Source: Chelydra serpentina (lineage: Eukaryota; Chordata; Testudines; Chelydridae). Taken from it: 64,000 bases of DNA. The notes below the pieces were generated by a model. The model did no database searches and was not told where the DNA came from. It saw only the letters and a list, made by a program, of their open reading frames with translations. This document shows positions 1 to 11,864 of the stretch, piece by piece (positions within the stretch are counted from its first letter, which is position 1; each line of letters begins with the position of its first letter). The position numbers and the translations under genes are program-made. The stretch covers positions 45,127,001 through 45,191,000 of the forward strand of contig JBAIAC010000007.1 of assembly GCA_037349315.1 (NCBI GenBank), in the 5' to 3' direction.

Positions 1-2280
1 GGGGTTTTTTTTGTTTTGTTTTTTTTAATTTCTTCCATAAAGAAACTTGCCCTTTTTGGTCCCTGTTCCTGCAAACATTTCCATATGTACTTAACTTTAA
101 ACACGTGCATGATTCTACTGAAGCCAGTTGTTTGCAGAATCGAGGACTTGATATTCATTTGAAAAACAATTTATGATTATTAAGTAAACTCACATTTTTA
201 TTTTTACTACCTCCACTGGATATACTTCTAGAATGCCTGACTATCTGGGTCTGATCCTTCTTCTATTGATGTCAATGGTAAAATTCCCACTAACTTTGAG
301 AACTGAATCGGATCATAATTTCATGGTGTGTTGACCTGATGGAAAATATAGTTCATCATTTAAATCTTGAGTTGGTTATACTAATCCGTATTCTGAATTC
401 ATTAACAAGAACAAAAATGTGTTCAGCATAATTAGTAAAGACTTTTATTAAAAACTGATTACTAAAATGTCACTGTTAAATCAAGCTGTGTATGGAAACA
501 AATTATATTACATAAAAATACACAGCACTGTTTACAAATTGAAAAGGGGACCAAAACTTTGTAGTGTTCAATATTAAGTGAGAACTCTTTGGCTACTTAC
601 ACAAAGAAACATTTAAAAAAAAAAAAGAGAGAGACTGAGCAGCTGATGTGGCATTGAGCACCAGCTGGGGATTCTGAAATCAAATATTCAGTGCATGATT
701 TGTATGGAACTGCAGTTAGAATGTATCATTCCGCAATAGCAATTGTGTGGAGTCAGGTCAAATTGCACATGAGGAATGAACACAAGTGAAGTCTGACTTT
801 TCTGCAACTGCACAAGTGCTACTACATAATGTTCTTTTAAACAGAGTAATGCAAAACTGTGAAATGACTTATTTGACTAACTTTTTCAGCTAAAATGACA
901 AATCGTTTCAACTGGAAGAATTAAAGTCTTTAAAGTGAAATATAGTTTGGAAATATTTTTTTAAAAACTGAATTGTTTTTAGAAACTTGAGTTCTTAGAA
1001 CCGAAAATCATGTTCTGCTTGAATCCTATTTTTGCTACTAAAAGGCCAAAAGCATCACTTGCCCCCATCCCAAAAAAAGATAGACAACTAGACATGAGAA
1101 GGTTAAGATTTATTTTGACATTTAAACTTATTTCTTAGCACCTCTGACTTCTTTTATTGTACATTAAAAATGCAGCATTGACCTAGAGCTTTTGTGAAGG
1201 ATGGCATTTTCTCTCTAAAATCTGTTTCATAGTCCTATCATGTTTTCAGCTAAATTGATGATTTTTTTTGACATGTTGTTTAAAAACTAGAACGGCTCTG
1301 CATATGAAAACACAAACTGTGATAATGAGATAGATATGCCATATGTGGTAGTTTAAGTTGGCATAGATCTCAAATGGCATGTTTAATGTACTGTATTACT
1401 GGGATTAGTAATTTTACAGTTGAAGGCTGATACTTTTATTATACCGAGTCCCTCTGGTGCACCTAGAGTTAATTATGACAGACCCTTTTCCTTTGCAACC
1501 CCCCTACTTTCAGCAGTTCAAAATTCAATTCTGGTCTGAAATATATTACACAGGCTCTGAGTAGCATCTTATCTTACAAATTTGTAAACAGTTTTGCGTA
1601 TTTCTAAATTGTATAGCTGAAGAATGTGTGGCTTCAAAAAGTTTGTGCGTTAGATTTAATGTTAAGAACCCCTCCCCATGCTTGTATCAACCAAGTGTTC
1701 AAGATGTTTGTTTTTCTCAATAGAATGCTTCATTTTAAATAAAGCATTGCAACCCCAAATGTTCAAAAATAATTAGATGATTTTAAAAGTTTGGGCCTGA
1801 CCCCTGTACTCTAGAGGTACCCAGGTAGAAATCCCATCTCACAAAGGGATATACAGGACAGGGAAACAAGGTCCCTGTACACAAATCAGGAAAGCCCAAA
1901 TCAATTTTCAATGGACTCTGCTTTACACTCCCCCACCCAAATCATTTCTAGTACCTCTTCCAGGGTCAGGGGTATTCCACGAAGACTTCAGTTGAAAGGT
2001 TAAAAGTTCCAAAAGATGTCTTTCTCTTCCTGTACAAATGATCTAGTGAGTCGTAAGTTCTGCCCTTCCCAAAAGAAAAAAAAAATCCAAACATAAGAGA
2101 TATGGGAGGTGGTACTGCCACTTCCTGAGAAGAGGATCAACTTGTAAGAACCTTACCCAGTGGAAGAAATTCAGAGGAAACTCATCCTCACAGAGTACTT
2201 AGAGGCCATGTCCATAGGACTGCCATTTCCTTGAACTATCCTTCTAAGGAGCCACCTCTGGTTGAGGAAGACCAAAGGGG
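1..2280. other. AT-rich non-coding stretch, no gene seen
   Basis: No reading frame of note and no transposon family I can name apart from a short palindrome near 246-318, listed separately. The composition is that of ordinary vertebrate intergenic or intronic DNA. Confidence 0.6.
246..318. repeat. Short near-palindromic interspersed repeat
   Basis: The block starts with GGTCTGATCC and ends with GAATCGGATCA, so its ends are imperfect inverted copies. Between them is an 'ATTGATGTCAATGG'-type core. Similar blocks occur near 53664-53740 and 57842-57918. It looks like a very short MITE-like family. The class is not assigned. Confidence 0.4.
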
Positions 2281-2294
2281 AAGTGAGACAAAGC

Positions 2295-2350
2295 CCCATT
2301 TGGGATTGGGCTCTCATTGTGCTAGGTGTTGTAAAAATATGTAGAAAACA
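2295..2350 (-). repeat. Fragment of an ancient interspersed repeat
   Basis: The phrase CTCATTGTGCTAGGTGTTGT followed by a degenerate 'aaatatgtagaaaacag' resembles a motif seen again at 6750-6915, 56975-57050 (opposite strand) and 59848-59950. I take it as one old family, possibly SINE- or LINE-tail derived. The copy is short and diverged. Confidence 0.35.
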
Positions 2351-4215
2351 GAACCTATAGGAACAGGTTCACATTTTATGATACACATCAGAGTAAAGTG
2401 GACATTACTATTCTTCCCAAGATACATGCAATTTAATTGTTCATGAAAGGAACACCTCTCTGGAGGAGGGTTTTCCATCCCAAAAACTGTATAAATAGGT
2501 AGGTGACAGAGAAGTTGCATAGCAGTAGCTGCAGCTCTAGGGGGGTCTCGTCAGTTCTGTTTGTTTGCCAGAGCGGTTCCAGCCTGGACAAGTATACTGA
2601 GGGATAGCTTTCCAAAAAAGAATAAAAAGTCTCTTGGTTCAGGAGCATCCAAGCGCAAGATTTCATTAACACTAGGATTCTCTGCCAGATCAATGGCAGA
2701 TAATACCATGTCCTGCAGGTACAATGTGGTTCCTTTTAATGGAAAGTAGATATTAAAGCCAAGCAGTATCTGGCTGCTTCCAAGCATTTGGTCAGAAAGA
2801 TATTTGGAGTTAAAGCTGGATAAGGTGACTGATTAATTTGAGAAGTCCAAAAACAACACTACACCTTCCAAGGCATTATAGAAGAGATTATAAACCCTTG
2901 AATAAGGTCAAACAATCCTTTTGTGGATATTTCTCCTCTGGACACAATAGATGAGACTACCATTATCTCCAAGGTAAATGCAACAGGTCCAAAATAAGTC
3001 AAGGCAAACAAAACTTCTCAGGGGTGGCCAGCCGCCATTAAATAAAGAAGCATGACTCCAAGAGAGTATTGTTAGCTGACTCTAAATATCCAGGTGACCA
3101 TCTGCCTCACATTGCAGATTAGTGGCTGCCAACAAAATCTCAAAATGAGTTTTGGTTATAGTGAGGTATTGGGACTAAACAGCAAATCCCAAAACATTAG
3201 GGAACCATTATCCTATTAGGGATGTCCTCTACTATTTCAGATGGGGTGGCTGTCATCGTTTCATTCATGCTTCCCAAAATACCTTTACTTCCCTAGAAAT
3301 GCCTCCTCTGCAGGTCCTCAGCCAGCAGAGGAGGTCCTGCTGGTCCTCCGCAAGTAATCTGTAGATTGTCAGCTTGGTTTGGTCTGTTCCACTGTTGTTT
3401 CCCCCTACTTTACCCTCTCACCCCTCTCCATTCTCAGCATCTAATTTTTTTGCCTTGTGCACTGAACAGGGAACTTTAATTGGAAAACTGAATATTAATG
3501 ATACACCCACGGGTGAGAAATCAATCACAACATGCAAAATGTTTTACTACAGTTAGTTTGACGACATTGTGTGTATGTAGTACCTTGATGTTTTGTTGAA
3601 TGCAAATCTGAATATATTTATCATATATAAAAAAAACTACATTGAGAGTTATTTAAGTTGCCAAGACTGTCACTTGAAAATTAGAACAGTCCACATTTAC
3701 AGTTGTAAGTGCGTTAATTATGCCTGGTTATGTGTCCAGCTGTGCACTGAATAGAGCAGAAATAATAGTATGTTATATATTTAAAGATGTATGGTATGCA
3801 TACGTACAAGCTGGAAGTAGGTTGTTATCCTGGAATGGAAATGGTCCACTGATGCTCAGTGGGAACCCAGACCGCATCTGTTTTTCTCTGCGGGAACTGG
3901 GGGGAGTTCTTGCCCCATGTTGTTCCCAGTGTGTGGGAATCTGAACCTGGGGCCATGTGCTGGGCTGGTTGTGGGAGGAGCCTGGCCTGGTTTAGCGCTG
4001 TCATGCATCTCTCTGTCTGAAGCTGCCAGGTGTTTCCATTACAGTGTGTACTGTTGCTGCTGCTTTGGTGGCAGTGGGGACCTGGCTGTTTAGAATGCTT
4101 GAGTTCAGTTGTTCATTTGGCACTGTACCAGAGACACAGGCAAGAAAATGGAAATGACAGTTTTTAAGTTTATGATTCTGCCAAACGTGAGCAGAAATTC
4201 ATGGGAAAATATCAA
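2351..4215. other. No gene or recognisable element
   Basis: Unremarkable mixed-composition DNA. The small reading frames here have no homology I recognise. A local imperfect hairpin (AGCAGAGGAGG against CCTCCTCTGC) lies near 3300-3350. Confidence 0.55.
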
Positions 4216-4595
4216 AGGCCTGCTGCAAAGAGTCGCTGTGTTAGTCTTCAGTGGTTCGGGAGCCAAATTAGCAATCAACATTACTCAAAAGAGCACCAGT
4301 AGCATGAATTAATTGTTTTGTTTATTCTAATACTATATATTCATATTTAAATAGTATGACAGGGGAAATACTTGGTTTATAATTATTCTCACAGCAACAT
4401 TACTGACCAAATATTATTATTTTATCAACTACAGTTAGTTAATAACATAGTATAAGCATCCTGATTGGTTAATAACTTAGATTGCTTAATAATTAAATCA
4501 CACAATGTTTTAATATAATATGCTGCAAAGAGCCGCAGGAGACATGTTAAAGAGCCACTTGCAGGTCGCAAGCCTCAGTCTGAGTATCAATGTGT
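4216..4595 (-). mobile_element. hAT-like non-autonomous element fragment
   Basis: The right end reads AGAGCCACTTGCAGGTCGCA then TGAGTATCAATG, a decayed form of a hAT-type terminus (complement CAGTGATACTCA). An 'AGAGCCGC' block recurs inside the body. The left end grades into unrecognised sequence near 4216, so the copy is probably truncated there. Assignment rests on remembered similarity to abundant turtle repeats. Confidence 0.5.
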
Positions 4596-4769
4596 TAGAC
4601 AATCTCAGAAGAAGAAAAAAAAGAAGCTGCGAGCATCTTTTATAATGGGAAGTGTAAGACAATCTAAATATAGGTGTTGCTATCCACTTCCCCCTAAAAA
4701 TGTACTGTATCACAGTAGAAGCTGTGATACAGTACTTTACTAACCAGAAATCTCTCTAAACCAGCATTT

Positions 4770-5290
4770 CTGACCTTCATGGAAAGTCTGGTTTATAATC
4801 CGGTTGGCGCGTGGCCGACAGGCTGCCTAGCTGACTCTACATGGCTCCCTGGAAGTGGTGACATGTCTCTGCTGCTCCTAGGTGGAGGAATGGCCATGAG
4901 GGGTTCGGAGTGCAGGAGGGGAAGTGGGGTGTGGGCTCTGTATTGGAGTTTGGGTGCAGGAGGAGGCTCAGGGAAGGGTGTTGGGGTGCTGAGTGCTGGA
5001 TCCATGCGGTGCTCTTGGGCGGCTCCCCGCAAGCGGCAACATGGCCCTGCTGCTCCTAAGCTGCGGCATGGGTAGGCGGCTCTGTGTGCTGCCCTGACCC
5101 CGAGCACTGGCTCCACAGAGCCACCTAGCTGCGCCTCTGCCTAGGAGCAGCAGGGACATGTCACCGCTTCGGGGAGCCTCCCGAGGTAAGTGCCACCCAG
5201 ATCCGGCATCCCTCATCCTCTCCCGTGCCGCAGCCCTGAGCCCCCTCCCACACCCAACTCCTTCTCTCTTAGTTAACTGGAATGTTTTAC
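4770..5290. repeat. GC-rich interspersed repeat, unclassified
   Basis: A sharply GC-rich island in AT-rich surroundings. It has two inverted modules: GTGACATGTCTCTGCTGCTC followed by CTAGGTGGAGG near 4857-4888, and GCCTAGGAGCAGCAGGGACA near 5139-5158 on the other strand. The two arms flank a purine-rich centre, giving a long imperfect inverted repeat. Open frames on both strands here are a by-product of GC content. It resembles a repeat known to me from turtle genomes; the class is unknown. Confidence 0.45.
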
Positions 5291-6749
5291 TTACCTGCAC
5301 CCCCGTTCCCCCAACATGCCAAGTAACAAAGCTCTTTACTGTATATCATAAAAGATGCAGGATGTGTAATATTGTATTGGATACCTTGCAGTCTTTATCT
5401 TCCTGAATTTTTGTTGTTTTTTGGTCCGCATTGTAGTAATGTATTTTGTATTTACTTTTGGTGTTTTTTTTTTTTCTTGCCAGCAATTCATCGCTACATT
5501 ATGCGTCTTTTGGTCTTGGTACTTTGGTGGTAGAGAGGGTCTGTAAAGCTGCCTGAAGTTGGTAGCTGAGGATTCCAGTGTGGATGCATGCTATATTCCA
5601 CTTCTTCCTATCCCTTGGCCTGGGAGGTGCTCAGGGGGTTATGTCAACGTGTGCCTAGGTTAGGGTTTGTAATTGAATTGTTGCAGCTGTCCAGTGATCA
5701 CTGGCTGGCATAATGGCTCCTTGCGGGGATAGGGGGCGGGGAAGAGTTATCAGTTTATGTAAATTAGAGTGGCCAGGGATTAGGGGAGTGCACAGAGCCA
5801 TGTTTTGGCCTTTGAAGTCCTGTGCTAAATAGTACTCTGTTAAATCTGAGGACTTTGGGCTGGTATTTTATCTTGCTGTACTATCTTAGCTGTCAGAAGA
5901 AAATCACTATTTAACATTAAACTTTATCAGAAAAAATGTGTGTAAAATTTTGTATAACAATTAGGTGTGCATAAATAAGTAACTAAATCAGGGTAGGGAC
6001 TAGTTTATAATCTTAAACTTGGTGACCGCGTTGTTAGTTGTAGTTCTCAGCAATACAGAAATTGTCATATGGAGACAGAACAAAAATGACACTTCTTTGA
6101 TGTATCAGGATTCTCCAGCAAGCAAAATTGGAGTAGCTTGAAGATTTCAACCTCATTGTAAAGTGTGAGATGTAGAGTCTAGATACTTCAGCACATACTG
6201 CAGAAAAGTGATAGTCCAAGATTTTTGCAAATTGAACAACAAATGGGGCTAAGGAAGGTGTAGAATCCACGTAGTCTCTCTAAATGTAAATTAAACCCTT
6301 CATATTTGGGGATTTGAATGATAGATTAACTCAATTGTTTTCAGATTAAGAAGTGTAATTTGTAACTGTTTGTCAGGATGTAGACACAATCTGGAGTTTT
6401 GCTGTGTTCTGGGCTTCTTTGAAAATTCTCCAAAATATATATTTTGCGTTACATTTCATAAAATGTAAACTAGCTCGCATATTATTTGGAAAAAGCTGTA
6501 GTGGGTAAGGAAAATCTCTTCGACTGTTCATAATACCCTTTTTTTTTTTTTTTTTGCTTTGGTATGTTCAAAAGTTGTAAGATAAAACTATATCCCAAGA
6601 TCTAAGTTTATTTGTGTATACATACATTTTAACAAATAGATGTATTAAACTTCAAAGTAATTGATTCTCTTGCCACAATGCAAAGTGAGATTATTAGCTA
6701 GTTCTGTGGTTTTGTGCAAAAAAACCTGATTTTTGTCTGATATTACCAT
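5291..6749. other. No gene or recognisable element
   Basis: AT-rich DNA. A run of 17 T lies at 6539-6555. Nothing here reads as an exon or a transposon. Confidence 0.55.
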
Positions 6750-6915
6750 AGTGAGTAGGAGCCCTAGTCTTGTGCCAGGACCCCAAGTGCTTGGCACCGT
6801 GGAAACACAGAAGAAAAAGATGGTCCTTGCCCCAAAGAAATAACAATAGAAATAGGAGACATGAGACAACAGATGAATACAGACTGGGAAGTACAAAGAA
6901 ACAGTGAGACAATAT
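6750..6915 (-). repeat. Ancient interspersed repeat, better-preserved copy
   Basis: It contains AGGAGCCCTAGTCTTGTGCC, AGGACCCCAAGTGCTTGGCA and GGTCCTTGCCCCAAAG in order, then a purine-rich segment ending near ACAGTGAGACAAT. The same motifs in the same order are partly present at 2295-2350 and 59848-59950, and reversed at 56975-57050. I recognise this as a widespread amniote repeat but cannot place its class with certainty. Confidence 0.5.
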
Positions 6916-9454
6916 ATCAAGTTTATCTTCACTAAATTGAGATCTGATGGGCAGATTTTAGGTTCATATAATTGGCTTTGTTATAGGTAGAGATTCTGCT
7001 GGTTCAAGAATTTTATATAAATGAAATGAAAGAGTATTTATATTGCTCTTTTTATAATTTGGAGCATAGTGAAGCTCCTCCTCCCTCTTGGAGATTTTAC
7101 ATTTCAGCACAGGATATAACTGAACTGACAGGATCCTTTGGTTTTTAAACACTTACAAGAGGGTACAGTTTTTTAACTGGATATACAAACAAATGTGATT
7201 GAATATCTTAATCTTACAGCCAGTTGTACAAATGCAGTATTACGGGTTTTTTATACACTGCCTGTGTCTGAAACTGTACTTGAACCCTTCATACTTTTCA
7301 CCCAAAACTCAACATTTGTTTTTGGTATGGCTCTTCTATAGGGTTTAAGTAGCTTTAGGTATGTTTTCTGTGCCCAGTTTTCTTCAGTAATGGGCTCAAA
7401 GAATCATCTTCTTGTGTCTTTTCAAATGAGATAAGAATCCTATATCTTGTAGTCATATAAAAATTAGTCTTATTCCCTAGAATCTACTGTAGTTATTTTG
7501 GCAGAAGGGAAGTTTCTACAAAGTTGACTGAATTTGAAGCTGGTCAGCCATGGAAATGACCAGAAAAATTATTTCATGGTTAAAATAATAGAGAGTAAGC
7601 AGTTATGGTGCCTGCAATTAAAATTTCATAAAGACCCTCACACACAGGCCAGTTCATTAGCATTTAATAAATAGATGTGTTTTTGTGATTGCATCCACTC
7701 TTGCCCCTGTTCCATTTCAGAGGTAGCTGTACTTCCTTGTTTTTCGATATGGTGTTATTTGCACACACCTAGTGTCTTTTTAGATACTACATTGAAAAGT
7801 GTAAAACACGTTTTTGTTTTGAGAATTAAAATTAAAGGAATTAATTTGTTGTTTTCCTTATCTTATGTGAGACGTGAGTGTTTGTGCTTTGAGGACTGAG
7901 TCATCCAAAATGGAATCACAAGAAAATCTTCCTCAAAACAACGCATTTATAACAAGGAATAAAAAGTTGTCATGCCCATGTGATAAAGATGTGTTCTTTA
8001 CACTTTATGGTAATTTGTTATAGTATTTATTCAACAATTAAGATAAGTAATTACTGTAGTGATGACTTTGGTTTATGACTGACATATACTCCCAACTGAA
8101 TTAAAAACACCTTCCCACTACCCTCAAAATAGAAAATATTTGTAAAACACAAACATAATTCAATTTTGTAACTCTATACATGCACACACAAAATGGTTGT
8201 AAAGGTATTGGGTGGAATACAAGAACAGTCTTTAAATATGTAATTGAAAGAGGTGTCTAATTTTTCTTAAACATTAACATTTTCCCAAACATGCTCCTCA
8301 GAGCAATATCTTTTTTTTACTCACCCTTGGCTTTGATCCAAATATTTGTTTCTCTTTTGGTCACTCTGGCATGCTCTGAACTGGAATTAATCCTATTGCA
8401 CCAATTTGCCTCCAGTCTTCTCTTGCATGAAAGAGAGAGCCACTCGTGCCATTCTTTACAAAGATCTTAACTGGTTTACATAGTAGGCAACTTGCGCCCT
8501 GAAGTACAAGATTTTGCTTGCATCTACTTATTATATTGCTTTTTTGTTATCTATTTATGTTCTCAAATTGTATCTGTAAATGCTAAATACTGTTGGTTTC
8601 AAAATTATCTAGATAACTATTGTGGCTTATTTAAAATGAAAGTTGGAGATTGTCTGGACTGTGGCTTCATAGGTTAATTACATATTAAAAAACATACATT
8701 CAGAAGAAACAATGGAATCTATTGGCCTATAACTTTACTGAGTATTTGGTGAAAACCTACTATAAAGGTTTTGTGAAATGAACAAGGGATAAAGCACATT
8801 CTAAATTATTTCACCTATTGAAACTAGATTTAAATCTATTTGAGGTGAATGGTTACTGTTTTAAAGTATACACCTTTTTGAAATCCTTTTGTAGGTTTGC
8901 CCTTGATACCTATTCTCATTTTAAAGTAAAGTATGCAAGAGGCAGTCCTTTTAGTCTTGGATCAAAATGTTTTAAACAGATGCACTTAATTTAGGCCCCA
9001 TATATATTAAAATGATGATCTGGATGTTAACATTCTTCACATTTAGTGTTGTTTTTAAATGGCCTTTTTGTTTTTGTTAACGTCGTCCCAAAAAACGTTT
9101 TATGGGGACTCTGCAGCTGGGGTTAACTGGGACATTCCAAAAATGTGCACATTACCTCTGATATCACTGATGCTGGTGCAAAACCAAATGGAGCAATATT
9201 GTCATCGTCTGCACTATATATGCAGGAAAACCGCATTTGCAAATGGATAAGGACAAAATTGGTATGAAACAAATATACAATATTTGGATCTTGTGAACAG
9301 CAAACTACTTTCAGAGAACTTATTTCTAGTGAGAAGCAGCACTTGATTTGTATTGTAGTTATTAAGAGTAGTGGGTTCTTAGTTTTAGGTGCTGCCATTT
9401 ACATTTGTTCTGGTATTAAGTGATGCTGTTACACACACTGACTTTGATCTAATG
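6916..9454. other. No gene or recognisable element
   Basis: AT-rich. Short frames at 7675-7899 and 8492-8677 have no protein family features that I can see. Confidence 0.55.
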
Positions 9455-9566
9455 CACTGGTTTTCAGCCTGTGGTCCGCTGACCATGTCTGAGATTTGCA
9501 AAGGGATCCGCACCTCCATTTGAAATGTCTAAGTATCTTCATATGAAAAAAGGATGAAAACCACCG
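9455..9566. mobile_element. hAT-type MITE (112 bp)
   Basis: Terminal inverted repeats are visible: it begins CACTGGTTTTCAGCC and ends GATGAAAACCACCG. The flanks are near-identical 8-mers, ATCTAATG at 9447-9454 and TTCTAATG at 9567-9574, which is the target duplication length of hAT transposons. It has no coding capacity, so it must have been moved by a transposase supplied elsewhere. Confidence 0.75.
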
Positions 9567-10145
9567 TTCTAATGCATTTGCAAGTACTACTGAGAATATT
9601 ACTGCACTTATTTACTTATGTAACATTATTTTTGACTTTTATTAACCAGCTACTGTGGTCTGTTAACAAAACAATTAACTTATCTCATCTTTCCTAAGTA
9701 GATTTGAACAGTTTTTGTACATGAAGCGTAGGATTTTTCTCATTCAGAACCTATTTTCATTCTTGAATGCCATCCAAATATAAAATTTGAAAATACACAA
9801 ATTATTAACATGATAATAAAGTATTCCAGTTCAAGCTAACAAAAACAGGCAAACTTAAAGAAATGGCTCCAATTGTTCTTGCTTAAATTATTCAGTCTAT
9901 TTTTAGGGGTCTTAAACAGTTGATAATATTACTTGCTTATCTTATACATCCTACTTTTCTGTATTTATTTGATCTACTTAATATTCTAATTCTGTTTGGT
10001 GCAGATACACTTTATAAAACACACATTATTTCAAAAAATAGTTCTTAAAATTAAATATACCTACTTTTGCTATCCTCAGGTAAAAGCATGAGAAAAGAGG
10101 AGACTTGCAGCATACACTATAGGTCACCAAATTCATTCTCTATCA
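9567..10145. other. No gene or recognisable element
   Basis: AT-rich DNA without notable structure. Confidence 0.5.
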
Positions 10146-10675
10146 CAGGGATGGGCAAACTACAGCCCGCGGGCCACATCCGGCCCCTGAGCTCCCAGAT
10201 GGGGAGGCTTCCCCTGGCTCCTTCCGTGCTGTCCCCCCTCCCCCGCAGCTCCATCACACTGTGCCGCTAGCGCAATGCTCTTGGTGGCGGGGCTGCAGGG
10301 TGTGTGGCTAGGGGTTGGGGCGGTCAGAGGGCAGGGAACAGGGAGGCTGAATGGGGGCAGGGATCCCCAGGGGGCAGTCAGGAATGAGAGGAGGGGTTGG
10401 CTGGGGCAGCAGGGGGAAGTCAGGGGTCAGGGAGAAGGAGTGGTTGGATGGGGCAGAGGTCCTGGGGAGGGGGAAGCCGTCAGGAAGGAGAGAAGTTGGA
10501 TGGGACGGTAAGGGGTAGTTAGAGGCGGGAGGTCCAGGGGACAGAGAGCGGCGGGGCGGGGGTGTGTGAATGGAGCAGAGGTCCCGGGGAGGCTGTCGAG
10601 GCCGGAAGCAGGGGGAGTCAGATAGGAGGGCAGGGGCCGTGCCACGCCTGGCTGTTTGGGGAGGCACACACCATG
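10146..10675 (+). mobile_element. GC/purine-rich non-autonomous DNA element, 3' truncated
   Basis: It starts CAGGGATGGGCAAAC followed by a 'CCCGCGGGCC' palindrome, a start I associate with hAT-type MITEs. The body is a degenerate purine-rich array of GGGGCAG and GTCAGG words. No matching inverted terminus is visible at the right, where GC-rich sequence stops abruptly near 10675, so the copy looks truncated. Long frames on both strands come from the low-complexity composition. Confidence 0.5.
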
Positions 10676-11140
10676 CATGCTGCTTAAATGAATTAATATT
10701 TATATTTGTGTCATTTTTGTTTCTAACCTACATTTAACATTTTGTTTTTTCTTATTTCATCATAGATTTGGTAGAAAAGTAAGATTAAGATTACATAAAT
10801 TATGAAAAAATAAAGTAGTATAAATTTTTATAAGTAAAATAACACTAGCTCTTAATAAGGCTCTTGTTACATCGATACTCCTTTTAATGGGTTATATTCA
10901 ACCTGGAGGTAGGCAACCACAACATTATTGAAGTTAGTGAAATTAATTTGCAAACTGGATACCATTAAATTAGGCTTGAATAAAGACTGGCAGTGGCTGG
11001 GTCATTACACAAACTGAAATCTATTTCCCCATGCTAGTTACTCACACCTTCTTGTCAACTGTTTGTAATGGGCCGTCCTGATTATCACTACAAACGTTTT
11101 TTTTTCTCCTGCTGATAGTAGCTCACCTTAATTGATTACA
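10676..11140. other. No gene or recognisable element
   Basis: AT-rich spacer. Confidence 0.5.
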
Positions 11141-11276
11141 GTGTAGTAGCCGTGTTAGTCTGTGTCAGCAAAACGAAAATAAGAAAGAAAAACTTGTAGC
11201 ACCTTAGAGACTTAGAGACTAACAAATTTATTTCAGCATAAGCTTTTGTGGGTTAGTACCCACTTCATCGGATGCA
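11141..11276 (+). repeat. Turtle interspersed repeat, plus copy
   Basis: It begins GTGTAGTAGCCGTGTTAGTC and carries CACCTTAGAGAC, TAACAAATTTATTT, GCATAAGCTTTTGTGGG and CACTTCATCGGATGCA in order. A short 'acttagag' duplication lies inside (AGAGACTTAGAGACTAAC). This is a very abundant repeat in turtles as I remember it; its class is uncertain. Its partner copy at 11369-11460 is inverted. Confidence 0.6.
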
Positions 11277-11368
11277 ACTAATCAACTAATTGATTAGTCT
11301 CTTAGAGTTGGTATGGCAACCCCTATCTTTTTGTGGTGTGTGTATTCCTACTGTATGTTCCACTCTAT

Positions 11369-11460
11369 GCATCTGATAAAGTGGGCTTTAGCCCACGAAA
11401 GCTTATGCCCAAATAAATTTGTTAGTCTCTAAGGTGCCACAAGTACTACTTGTTCTTTTT
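11369..11460 (-). repeat. Turtle interspersed repeat, inverted partial copy
   Basis: Read on the minus strand it repeats the order of the copy at 11141-11276: CACCTTAGAGACTAAC, AAATTTATTTGGGCATAAGC, TTTCGTGGG, CACTTTATCAGATGCA. The two copies point tail to tail about 90 bp apart, so their RNA could fold into a long hairpin. Confidence 0.6.
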
Positions 11461-11821
11461 ATGTACAAAGAGACTCCCTAAGGGCCAATGCAATCAGTCT
11501 GCAAAGAGACATAAAAGTAGGACATGAAAATACAGCTGTGGAAACTTTCCAAGGGAAGCTCAAATGTAGTTTGTAACTAATATAAGTACGAATAGCTCAG
11601 TACACGTTAACTAGGTATTTTACATATATCATACTTTAAAAACAAGATCTTCTGTGTCTAGGGAAATATGTTTTTATTGCTAGTGGTTATGTCATCTCAG
11701 AAATCTGTCAGACCACAGGGGAAATGAAAAAGCGCTGCAGAAGAATGTTCTCAAATAATATGAAATATATAAAAATCTCATGGCCAACTGCTCTCGCAAG
11801 ATGCTATGAAAATGCTAGATT

Positions 11822-11822
<1 letters not shown>

Positions 11823-11860
<38 letters not shown>
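11823..11860 (+). repeat. (GT)19 microsatellite
   Basis: An uninterrupted GT dinucleotide run of 38 bp. It explains the long Cys-Val and His-Thr strings in overlapping reading frames. Confidence 0.95.

Positions 11861-11864
<4 letters not shown>

Noticed and set aside
4793..5300. Frames of 98-110 codons in a GC-rich patch, as a possible first exon with CpG island
   Set aside because: The patch has inverted modules typical of a repeat, and frames are open on both strands because of GC content.
10275..10678. Proline-rich or glycine-rich frames of 78-119 codons
   Set aside because: They result from purine-rich low-complexity sequence in a non-autonomous element.
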